Part shown: one piece after another, positions 5,974 to 12,791 of the stretch
Position numbering within the stretch: the stretch's first letter is position 1
Layout: the number at the start of each line of letters is the position of its first letter
Source: Pseudomonadota bacterium
GTDB taxonomy: Bacteria; Pseudomonadota; Gammaproteobacteria; Burkholderiales; Thiobacillaceae
Length of the DNA stretch: 15,253 nucleotides
Reading direction: 5' to 3'
Assembly: GCA_021780975.1 (NCBI GenBank)
Contig: JAJXXS010000273.1
Location: forward strand, 1-15,253
Made by a program: the position numbers and the translations under genes
The notes under the pieces: generated by a model
What the model was told of the DNA's origin: nothing
What the model saw: only the letters and a program-made list of their open reading frames with translations
Database searches by the model: none

Positions 5974-7926
5974 TTAGCCCCGCGCACCGCCGGAGACGGT
6001 GATCATGGCGCCGTTATTGGTGTTTCCGCTGCTGCCGGTGATACGGCTGGCCGTGGGCGCAGGGCGTTCCACCTCGCGGTTGTCGCGGGCAGTCACGCCG
6101 TTGCCGCGCGCTTCGCCACGCAGCGTGGGGTTGCGCCGCTGGGCGGAACGTCCCTCGGTGCCGGTGACGCGGTCGCCACGATCCCAGGCATCGCCCGTGA
6201 TACGACGCTCGCGGCCTTCCCCGGTCACGCGCTCTGTGGCCTCGCGTTCCGGCACCGCCGGCATCGCCACCGCGCGTGCCACGGCTTCTTCCTTGTAGCG
6301 GAATTCCGGCGTGCCGGAGATCAGTCCCACCGCACGCGCCATCGGCCCGGTGATGCGGCCGTTGTCGCCATAAGCGTTGCCGGTGATGCGGCGCACCTCG
6401 CTGTCGCGCGCGACGCGTGCCGGCGTGGCAATGGAGAAACCGCTCGACGACGTCGGCGCCGGCGCCGTGCCACAGGCTTGCGCGCTCTGATCCTCGCCCA
6501 GATAGGGCGTGCCGCTGACAGGCTGGCAGGTGCCGCGCTCATTGCCGGTCATCTTCTGGTCCGGACCGGGCTGTATGCCGGTAAGCGCCGCGCTGCGGCC
6601 GAGCCTGGCGCGATTTATCGCTTCCGCCGCGGTACGCGAGGCGCAAAACTCGGCATACTGGTCCGCGCCGATGTACGAACTACCGGTCACAGGCTTGCAG
6701 GCGCCATATTCGTCGCCGGTCACCTTGGCGGAACGGCCCACCTGGGTGCCCGACACGTCGAGGCCCTTGAGGGTGCGCGACATCCCCACCTTGGCAGGAG
6801 ACTGGTAGGGCTGCTCGCGGCAGAAGGAAACAAAATCTTCGCTGGCAATGTAATCAGTACCAGTCACACGCTTGCAGGAGCCCTGCTCATCGCCGGAAAC
6901 TTTCGACGACGGACCCACTCGGGTGCCGCTCACCGTTGCGCCAACGCTCGTGTGACTGGTTTGTACCTTTTTTGGGGCATTGCCCTCGCTGTCGGATTGC
7001 GCTTCGCGCGCGGCCGCGGCGTCGGCATACGCCGTGCCGGTAATGGCGCGCTGGGCCCCGTACTCGGCGCCTGTGACGCGCGCCTTGCGATTGAGGTCGC
7101 TGCCGGTCACGCGCTGGCGCTTCTCGGTCATGCCGACGTCCACCTTCTCCGGGCGCGGCTCGGGGGCACTGCCGCAGAATTCGCCGACGGTTTCAGCCGC
7201 GAGATATTCGCTGCCGGTCACGCGCTTGCACGTGCCGTATTCGTCGCCCGTCACTTTGCTGCTGCGGCCCACTTCGGTGCCGGTGACGGCACGGCCGCGG
7301 CTGGTGGTCGAGACGCCGACCTTGGGTATGCCGGCAGCCGGACGCGTTCCGCACAGGCCCGCGTATTGCTCGGTGCCGATATATTCAGTACCCGTGACGG
7401 TGCGGCAGCTGCCTGCCTCGTTGCCGGTCACCTGCGCGGTGCGCTCCACCTGGGTGCCGCTCACCGGAGTGCCAGACAGGGTGGTGCCGATTTCCACTTT
7501 CGCCGGCTCGGGGCGGACGCGGCCACAGGGTCGGCAAGGCGGCGCGTCGCCGCGGCCCTTCTGCGACTGCTCCATACGGCGCTGGCGCGCGGGGGAAACC
7601 GGCCCAGGCGTGAAGTTGGACGCCACCGCCGGACGGGCCTCTTCCACACGAGCCATGACACTCTCGCCATGCTGGCAGCCACAGCTTTTCTCCGCGGAGG
7701 TTGCGGCAGACGCGCTGGCCGCCCCGCTCATGCTGGCGCTCGGCTGCACGGCCGCACCGCCGTTCCGTGCCGCCAACCGAGCTTCGGTCGCACTTTTGGG
7801 GGCACCGGCCTTGGCGCCGGCAGTAGCGCTTTTCCCGTTCAGGGAAAGCGCCCGGCGGCGGGCAAGGGCCGCTTCGCGGCCGCTGAGCCTTTCGCCCGCC
7901 GAGGCGGTTGCAGTGGCTTCACTCAT
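5974..7926 (-). CDS. csoS2: CsoS2, disordered carboxysome assembly scaffold
   Basis: A 650-residue repeat protein that links RuBisCO to the shell. The N-terminal part (1-140) is basic and Ala-rich, with a clear RuBisCO-binding helix motif at about 17-32 (REAALARRRALSLNGK) and a weaker one at 113-124. Six middle repeats follow, each with VTG/ITG motifs, with cysteine pairs at 174/192, 233/251, 351/369, 410/428 and 467/485. Repeat 3 has glutamines instead (292, 310). The C-terminal part (about 500-650) has RITG motifs and ends NNGAMITVSGGARG, the conserved shell-binding peptide. It is short against about 790-870 residues in characterised homologs, mainly in the N-terminal part. Start ATG 7926 has AAGGAA upstream. 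A frameshift signal at 6967-6973 may give a short form. First gene of the cso operon. Confidence 0.95.
   Translation of the reverse strand: MSEATATASAGERLSGREAALARRRALSLNGKSATAGAKAGAPKSATEARLAARNGGAAVQPSASMSGAASASAATSAEKSCGCQHGESVMARVEEARPAVASNFTPGPVSPARQRRMEQSQKGRGDAPPCRPCGRVRPEPAKVEIGTTLSGTPVSGTQVERTAQVTGNEAGSCRTVTGTEYIGTEQYAGLCGTRPAAGIPKVGVSTTSRGRAVTGTEVGRSSKVTGDEYGTCKRVTGSEYLAAETVGEFCGSAPEPRPEKVDVGMTEKRQRVTGSDLNRKARVTGAEYGAQRAITGTAYADAAAAREAQSDSEGNAPKKVQTSHTSVGATVSGTRVGPSSKVSGDEQGSCKRVTGTDYIASEDFVSFCREQPYQSPAKVGMSRTLKGLDVSGTQVGRSAKVTGDEYGACKPVTGSSYIGADQYAEFCASRTAAEAINRARLGRSAALTGIQPGPDQKMTGNERGTCQPVSGTPYLGEDQSAQACGTAPAPTSSSGFSIATPARVARDSEVRRITGNAYGDNGRITGPMARAVGLISGTPEFRYKEEAVARAVAMPAVPEREATERVTGEGRERRITGDAWDRGDRVTGTEGRSAQRRNPTLRGEARGNGVTARDNREVERPAPTASRITGSSGNTNNGAMITVSGGARG
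6887..7926 (-). other. csoS2: predicted short CsoS2 form (CsoS2A) from -1 frameshifting
   Basis: If ribosomes slip back one base at the heptamer at 6973-6967, the product keeps residues 1-320 (N-terminal part plus repeats 1-3), adds 26 residues in the -1 frame, and ends at TGA 6889-6887, giving 346 residues. It would lack repeats 4-6 and the shell-binding C-terminal part. Two forms (A and B) of CsoS2 made by -1 frameshifting are established in Halothiobacillus neapolitanus. Its use here is inferred. Confidence 0.6.
6967..6987 (-). promoter_or_regulatory. -1 programmed frameshift signal in csoS2
   Basis: On the coding strand an in-frame A AAA AAG (6973-6967) spans codons 318-320. This is the heptamer used by E. 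coli dnaX, and an overlapping C CCA AAA is also slippery. A Shine-Dalgarno-like GAGGG (6987-6983) lies nine bases upstream, again as in dnaX. Downstream, a CGTTG-GCG-CAACG hairpin (6946-6934) begins 20 bases after the heptamer, and further short GC-rich hairpins (GGTG/CACC, ACCC/GGGT) follow to 6913. Confidence 0.7.
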
Positions 7927-7963
7927 AATCTCATTTCCTTATGCTTCAGCAGTTGATCATTAG

Positions 7964-7977
7964 CTGACTGGCGTCAG
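7964..7977 (-). other. hairpin in the csoS2 leader
   Basis: CTGAC-N4-GTCAG forms a perfect five-base-pair stem with a four-base loop, which partly extends through AGCT on both sides with a bulge. It lies inside the inferred csoS2 5' leader, about 40 bases before the start codon. It could protect the mRNA 5' end or influence translation; it has no T-run and is not a terminator. Confidence 0.4.
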
Positions 7978-8065
7978 ACAGCTGTCCGTTTTGCCTTTGT
8001 TGCCTACTATATGGGCGTCATTGCATAATAAAAAATGAATAATATTTATTGTTTCCATACCGCTT

Positions 8066-8086
8066 GGTGAATGGTCGCCGTTCACC
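8066..8086. promoter_or_regulatory. putative CbbR box (GGTGAA-N9-TTCACC)
   Basis: A perfect six-base inverted repeat with a nine-base spacer, just ahead of the cbbR ribosome site and about 77 bases upstream of the inferred csoS2 start. Its symmetry and position fit a LysR-type recognition site, serving csoS2 activation and cbbR autoregulation. It differs in sequence from the AT-rich repeat upstream of cbbL. Binding is inferred. Confidence 0.45.
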
Positions 8087-8101
8087 GCAGAGGGGTAGAC
8101 C

Positions 8102-9052
8102 ATGAACGTGACGTTTCGCCAATTGCGCCTCCTCGAAGCCGTGGCGCGCCATTCCAGCTTTACCCGCGCTTCGGAAGAGTTGCACCTGACCCAGCCCGCC
8201 GTCTCGACCCAGATCAAGCAACTGGAAGAGGAGGTCGGCCTGCCCCTGTTCGAACAGATGGGCAAGAAAATCTTCCTCACCGAGGCCGGCAAGGAGGTCT
8301 ACGCCTTCAGCCGCACCATCGCCCAGCAGTTCCGCGACATCGAGTCCGTGCTGGACGATATGAAGGGCGTCAAGCGCGGCACGCTGGCGCTCACAGTCAC
8401 CAGCACCGGCAAGTACTTCGCACCCTACCTGCTGGCGGCGTTTCTCAAGCGCCACCCCGGCACCCAGGTCCATCTCGAGGTCACCAACCGCGAGGAGGTC
8501 GTCCAGCAGCTGCACGACAACGTGCCGGACATGGCCATCATGGGCACGCCACCCGACAACATCGAATTGCAGGCGCAAGCGTTCATGCAGAATCCGCTGG
8601 TGATCATCGCGCCACCCGACCATCCGCTGGTGGGCAGCAGTCGCATTCCCCTGAACCGTCTGGTGGATGAGAACTTCATTCTGCGCGAGCGGGGCTCCGG
8701 CACGCGCAATGCGGTCGAACGCTTCTTCCAGCAACGCGGCGTCACGCTCAATACCTCCATGGAAATGAGCCGCAACGAGGCCATCAAGCACGCGGTGATG
8801 GCCGGCCTCGGCCTGGGCATCGTGTCGCTGCACACGCTGGAATTCGAACTGGCGCTGAACCGCATCGCCATCCTCAGCGTCGAGGGCTTCCCCATCATGA
8901 AGGAGTGGTACCTCGTGCACCGCAGCGGCAAGCGCATGTCCCCCATCGCACAGGCCTTCCACAGTTTCGTGCTGAACGAGGCGGAGCAGATCATGAAGCT
9001 GCCCCAGCCCAAGCCGGTGACACGCTCGCGCCGGCGCGTGACGCGCTCCTAG
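8102..9052 (+). CDS. cbbR: LysR-type regulator CbbR (copy 2, next to csoS2)
   Basis: A 316-residue LysR-family regulator. It has an N-terminal winged helix-turn-helix (about 3-62, with FTRASEELHLTQPAVSTQIKQ), a linker helix, and the two-lobed effector domain with conserved MAIMGTPPDN and GLGIVSLHTLEFEL segments. The tail after about residue 303 is short, basic and Arg-rich (TRSRRRVTRS). The ATG at 8102 has AGAGGGG seven bases upstream. It is divergent from csoS2, so it probably controls the carboxysome operon. CbbR proteins respond to metabolites such as RuBP, phosphoenolpyruvate or NADPH. It is clearly a paralog of the regulator at 293, with near-identical DNA-binding helices. Confidence 0.93.
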   Translation: MNVTFRQLRLLEAVARHSSFTRASEELHLTQPAVSTQIKQLEEEVGLPLFEQMGKKIFLTEAGKEVYAFSRTIAQQFRDIESVLDDMKGVKRGTLALTVTSTGKYFAPYLLAAFLKRHPGTQVHLEVTNREEVVQQLHDNVPDMAIMGTPPDNIELQAQAFMQNPLVIIAPPDHPLVGSSRIPLNRLVDENFILRERGSGTRNAVERFFQQRGVTLNTSMEMSRNEAIKHAVMAGLGLGIVSLHTLEFELALNRIAILSVEGFPIMKEWYLVHRSGKRMSPIAQAFHSFVLNEAEQIMKLPQPKPVTRSRRRVTRS

Positions 9053-9336
9053 TGCCCCGAGTCGGAAATTCGTTACGGAAAACGTCGAATATCGCCATTT
9101 TTCCATGACGTTCCACCCTTCTCGGAATATTCCACGAACCTCCGACCCAAGACACCAGCGGTTGGCCACGCAGACTCACGCACCAGGCCCGCGTGGTTGC
9201 TTGCGCCGGCGTTTGGGGGCCTCTGAAAACAGCCGCGAGCAAGCCCGCACCGTTGTCGAGCAGCGCTGCGGGACGAACAGCGCGTTGCGCATCGCAGGCC
9301 GTCAGGCGGGCCGCGCAATGGTTTGGCAGGGGCTCC
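9053..9336. other. gene-free convergent region between cbbR2 and the dab operon
   Basis: About 284 bases between the convergent ends of cbbR and the PII-like gene. No convincing gene is seen on either strand. It contains an imperfect inverted repeat with arms near 9077-9086 and 9107-9114 (GGAAAACGTC against GACGTTCC) and a hairpin GCGCTG-N9-CAGCGC (9263-9283). Neither is followed by a T-run, so neither is a clear intrinsic terminator, though they may still separate the two transcripts. Base composition shifts from AT-richer (9061-9140) to GC-rich. Confidence 0.6.
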
Positions 9337-9663
9337 TCAGCTTTTGAATTTCACCAGGCGGCTCACCTGGATGTCGGAAATGAAAACCACGCCGGTGTGC
9401 TTGTCGAAAAATGGCGTAAAACCTTCGAGGATGGGCTCCACCAGCTCCCCGGGGACCGCCACGATGATCATGATCAGCACCGCGTCTTCGTTGAACATGA
9501 GGTGGCCTTCATGAAAGCCGTGCCGGCCCTTGCCGGAAAGATTGCCGACGATGGTATAGCCGGTGACGCCGGCGCGATCCAGCAAGTCCGTGGCGAACTC
9601 CTGGTGCGCACCTTCGATGATGATCTCGAGTTTCTTGAGCGGACTGAGGTTGATGTTGGTCAT
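9337..9663 (-). CDS. PII-like signalling protein (CPII / carboxysome-associated)
   Basis: A 108-residue PII-superfamily protein with the usual alternation of strands and helices (KKLEIIIEGAHQEFATDLL, then VTGYTIVGNLSGKG, then a loop with GRHGFHEGH). PII-like proteins linked to carboxysome and DAB loci are called CPII; one from Thiomonas binds ADP or AMP together with bicarbonate. By analogy with SbtB it may gate the Dab transporter according to energy or inorganic-carbon status. The ATG at 9663 overlaps the dabA stop (ATGA), showing coupled translation and a shared job. It lacks the uridylylation tyrosine context of GlnB, so it is not classical nitrogen PII. It is the last gene of the dab operon. 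Confidence 0.88.
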   Translation of the reverse strand: MTNINLSPLKKLEIIIEGAHQEFATDLLDRAGVTGYTIVGNLSGKGRHGFHEGHLMFNEDAVLIMIIVAVPGELVEPILEGFTPFFDKHTGVVFISDIQVSRLVKFKS

Positions 9664-12600
9664 AGCGGGATGTCCTCGGTTTCGATGGCCGCGCCCGCCT
9701 CGCGCAGGGCGTGCTGGCGCCAGCCGCCCTCCTCGAAGACGTGCACGACATAGGTGTCCGGATCGACCACGGCCACCCGCACCCAGCCGTTGTAGACGAG
9801 ACTGCGCACGTTGGCGACACCCTCGATGGCCTGTCGCGCGTGCTCGAACGGCGCCTCGATCAGGGTAAGCAGGCGCAGCGGCTCGTGGTAAGGCGCGCCA
9901 TCCTTGAGCACGGTCTGCGATGGCAGGCCCGTGCGCAGGTCGGAAAGATTGCCGGTCATGACACCGAAGCGGCCGGCGATGTTGTGGTACACCTTGCTGC
10001 CGCTGCCGTAATGGTCGTTGTCCACGGTGGAGAAGTAATGCTCCATGTTGATCCACTGGCCGACGACCAGGGGCCCGCTCAGGATGTTTTCCAGCAGGCG
10101 GCCCTTGGGGTCGCAGCGATGATCGTAGGAGTGCAGAAAGACGCGCCCTTCCAGATTGAGCCGTTTGGTGGCGTGGCGGCGGCCGATGACGAAGGCGGCA
10201 TTGCGCGACAAGCCCCATTCCGGCCGTACCTGCGACCAGTCCATGGCGTTGCGGCGCGCCTGTCGATAGGCGCTCGCAGGGTCGTCGGCGCGCCTGGACT
10301 GTCCCTCCCCAAAGCCCAAGGTTGGCAGCCGCTCCGCCGCGCACAGGCGCGACGCAGCCTGCAGACCGTTGCTGAGGCGCTCGATGTAGACCAGGTGGCT
10401 CGGCGGCAGTAGGTCGAGATCGTGCAGGCGCAGCTCGTCGGTGGTGGTATTGTGAAATGCCGGGATGAACCACGTATCGTCGGCAATGGCGATGCCCTGG
10501 GCGCGCAGGCGCTCGCGCACCGCCGGCTTGTTCGCCATCTGCGCCAGCACCCGTGCGTTGACGATGCCGTGGTTGCCGCCGCAGGCGCCGCAGTCCAGGG
10601 CCGACTCGTAAGGGTTGTTCTCGGACACACTGCCATGGCCCGCCAACAGCACGAAGCGCGAAAAGTCCGTGGTCAGGCCGATCGAGCGCAGCGCCTGGCT
10701 GACGAAATGCACCTGCTCGTCCAGGGTGAAGCCGATGCGCCCGAGGCGCTCCAGCTGGATCTGCGTATAGCCTCGATTGACGCGGTATACGCGCTGCAGA
10801 CGCTCGATGAATTTCTTCTCCGACGACCCTTCCAGCCCGAACTGGCGCGCCAGGCCGGTCGGCCCTTCGCCATGGCCGAGCGCGGCCTCGCGCAGCTCGC
10901 GGATCATTTCGTCGGTGATGGCCTCGCGCTGGATGCCAAGCTCGCGGCCGATGGCCCTGACGATCATCGCGCGCTGCAGCGAGCGGATGATGGAATCGGC
11001 CTGCTCGCGCGTGAGCTTGTCCAGCAGCAGCCGGCTGTCGGGCTTGTCCGGGTGCAGACGACTGCGCCAGCGGTTGTAGGTGAGCGGGGCGAGGCTCTTG
11101 CCGAACATGTCCAGGCCGAACAGCAGGCCGATCGCCTCCACCGTGATGAAGGGTGACAGCACCGAAGCCTTCAGTTCGTGGAAGACCTGTTCCAGCACCG
11201 AAACAAAAGCTTCGTCGTCCGCATTGCGCGCGATGGCGAGTTCCAGGACCAGGTTCTTGGGTGTGACGACCACGGGGCAGAGCTGGGTTTCGCTGCCCTT
11301 GTCCAGACCGATGAAGCCTACCGGCACGCCGAAGAATCCGGCGATGCCGTAGGTCTGATAGTCGCCAACCTTCTCCAGGTGGCGACGGATGCGCTCCGAA
11401 CGCACGTCGATGCAGAAAAGAACCTGCGCAAACGGGCGCTTCTCCCGCGCCGGGCGCGGCGCGAGGTTCAGGCCGCCCAGCAGCTGCTGCATGTAGTGCG
11501 CCTCCTGGGCGGACAGCCACATGAGGCCTTCCGCCTGATGGAAGCGGTCGAGCGTGACCAACAGGCTCGCGATGCCATCAGCGTCCAGCCCGGCGAGCGC
11601 GTGCGCCAGGCCGGCGCGCTCCGCCAGCCGCTGCAGGCGCCCGGCGTACAGCATAGCCTCGCGCTCGCGCTTGCGTGCGAGATACTCGGGCAGCAGACGG
11701 ACAAGCCGCGCCTGGCGCCGGCCGGCAATGGCGTCTTCGACGGCATGCGCCAGTTCCGGCAAGATGTGGCCGCCGTGGAGTTCGCGCCGCAGATAGGCTT
11801 CCTCCGGGCGCTCGCCGACGAAGCGCTGGAGCGCGGGCAGGTTCGCCGGCGTCTTCTTGCGCTGGGCGTGTTCCCGCAGCAAGGCGAGTCCGAGGACCAG
11901 ACGTATGGCGAGGTAATCCACCAGGTCGGCCGGATAGCTGCGGCTCCAGTGGTAGTGCTTGGCGGCGGCGCGCCAGCGGATGAAGCCTGCCCAGCCATGC
12001 AGCCGCGTCAGCTCGCAGGTGAAGTAGTCCGTCCAATGGTCCTCAGGCACACCCAGTTCACTCATCACGTGGCTGATGATGCCTTCGGGCGTGTCGTCTA
12101 GCGCCAGGATGCGCTTGATGTGCAGGCCGCGGATGAACAGCCGCAGGTTGTGCCGCGCGAGCGCACTCCACGCTGCAAAAAGGCCCCTCTCCCGCCCTGG
12201 CATCTGCCACACCGACTGCCCTTCGTCGAAAAAATCGAGACAGCTTTTGATCACCAGTTCATCCAGCGTCGCGCCGATCTCGGTGCCGAAAAGCTGGTCC
12301 ACAAGGGCGTGCAGCGGGCGGCCCGCCGGCATCTCGGCCCGTATCCGCTGCGCGAGATCCGCGGACGAAAACTCTGCCGGCGGTAGCGCCTGCCCAGCCA
12401 ACGCGGCATGGACGTCGCGCGCGCTGGCAAGGGCGGGGGCTGCACCCAGTTCCTCTTCGTGCTCGGTCAGCAGCGTGAAGAACAGCCGCTGCATGTCCAA
12501 AGCGGCGAGAGGCGTCTCGCGCGCGACGAAATGTTCCACTTGCCGGGCCAAAACGGCGACCTCAACCTTGCCTTGGGCCAGATAGCGCCGGCGCACGGCA

Positions 12601-12791
12601 CGCGGCAGGTAGCCGCGCGCGCGGAAAAGGCGCTCGCCCTGGGCCACGGCCTGCGCGAAGGGAAGGTGTTCCAGCCCGTGCAGCGGATTGTGGTGGATGA
12701 AGGTGCGCATGGGCCAGAAATAGGGAATCGGCTCCCCCGCCACATGCACCATGGCGCGAATCTTGAGACGTCGCCCGAGCGTGAGGCTCAC
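9660..12791 (-). CDS. dabA: DabA, inorganic-carbon uptake subunit (DUF2309)
   Basis: A 1043-residue soluble/peripheral subunit of the DAB inorganic-carbon pump, thought to hydrate CO2 to bicarbonate one-way on a beta-carbonic-anhydrase-like site, driven by the cation flow through DabB. The site is complete: Cys460 and Asp462 with Arg464 in FCIDVRSER, then His719 (LLAGHGS) and Cys734 (ALDCGACGGNHG), with the same 15-residue His-Cys spacing as characterised DabA (His524, Cys539). The start is the GTG at 12791, overlapping the stop of the preceding membrane gene (GTGA) and preceded by GGGGGG; it gives MSLTLGRRLKIRA before the conserved VHVAGEPIPYFWPMRTFIHHNP. The frame stays open upstream but only as an out-of-frame reading of that gene. 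Confidence 0.95.
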   Translation of the reverse strand: MSLTLGRRLKIRAMVHVAGEPIPYFWPMRTFIHHNPLHGLEHLPFAQAVAQGERLFRARGYLPRAVRRRYLAQGKVEVAVLARQVEHFVARETPLAALDMQRLFFTLLTEHEEELGAAPALASARDVHAALAGQALPPAEFSSADLAQRIRAEMPAGRPLHALVDQLFGTEIGATLDELVIKSCLDFFDEGQSVWQMPGRERGLFAAWSALARHNLRLFIRGLHIKRILALDDTPEGIISHVMSELGVPEDHWTDYFTCELTRLHGWAGFIRWRAAAKHYHWSRSYPADLVDYLAIRLVLGLALLREHAQRKKTPANLPALQRFVGERPEEAYLRRELHGGHILPELAHAVEDAIAGRRQARLVRLLPEYLARKREREAMLYAGRLQRLAERAGLAHALAGLDADGIASLLVTLDRFHQAEGLMWLSAQEAHYMQQLLGGLNLAPRPAREKRPFAQVLFCIDVRSERIRRHLEKVGDYQTYGIAGFFGVPVGFIGLDKGSETQLCPVVVTPKNLVLELAIARNADDEAFVSVLEQVFHELKASVLSPFITVEAIGLLFGLDMFGKSLAPLTYNRWRSRLHPDKPDSRLLLDKLTREQADSIIRSLQRAMIVRAIGRELGIQREAITDEMIRELREAALGHGEGPTGLARQFGLEGSSEKKFIERLQRVYRVNRGYTQIQLERLGRIGFTLDEQVHFVSQALRSIGLTTDFSRFVLLAGHGSVSENNPYESALDCGACGGNHGIVNARVLAQMANKPAVRERLRAQGIAIADDTWFIPAFHNTTTDELRLHDLDLLPPSHLVYIERLSNGLQAASRLCAAERLPTLGFGEGQSRRADDPASAYRQARRNAMDWSQVRPEWGLSRNAAFVIGRRHATKRLNLEGRVFLHSYDHRCDPKGRLLENILSGPLVVGQWINMEHYFSTVDNDHYGSGSKVYHNIAGRFGVMTGNLSDLRTGLPSQTVLKDGAPYHEPLRLLTLIEAPFEHARQAIEGVANVRSLVYNGWVRVAVVDPDTYVVHVFEEGGWRQHALREAGAAIETEDIPL

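Larger units (their letters stand above)
7927..8101. promoter_or_regulatory. csoS2 / cbbR2 divergent regulatory region
   Basis: The intergenic region between csoS2 (minus) and the second cbbR (plus). On the minus strand TATAGT (8011-8006) is a plausible -10, identical to that suggested for cbbL, with transcription starting near 7999 and a leader of about 70 bases. No good -35 is seen. An AT-rich tract (8021-8050) with an AATAAA-N12-TTTATT inverted repeat (8027-8050) covers the -35 region. A second, perfect inverted repeat lies at 8066-8086. The cbbR ribosome site AGAGGGG lies at about 8090-8096. Confidence 0.5.

Noticed and set aside
4374..6002. Long plus-strand open frame opposite csoSCA (about 542 codons)
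   Set aside because: Antisense reading of a GC-rich gene; csoSCA has an intact zinc site and a tight operon position.
5737..7956. Very long open frame on the plus strand opposite csoS2 (about 739 codons)
   Set aside because: It mirrors the GC-rich repeat codons of csoS2, has no family features and no ribosome site that stands out; csoS2 on the other strand explains the region fully.
9263..9283. GCGCTG/CAGCGC hairpin as a terminator
   Set aside because: It has a stable stem but no T-run on either strand, so there is no support for intrinsic termination.
9337..11520. A long frame that runs from inside dabA through the PII-like gene
   Set aside because: The first two thirds are an out-of-frame reading of dabA. 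Only the last 108 codons, from ATG 9663, look like a protein family.
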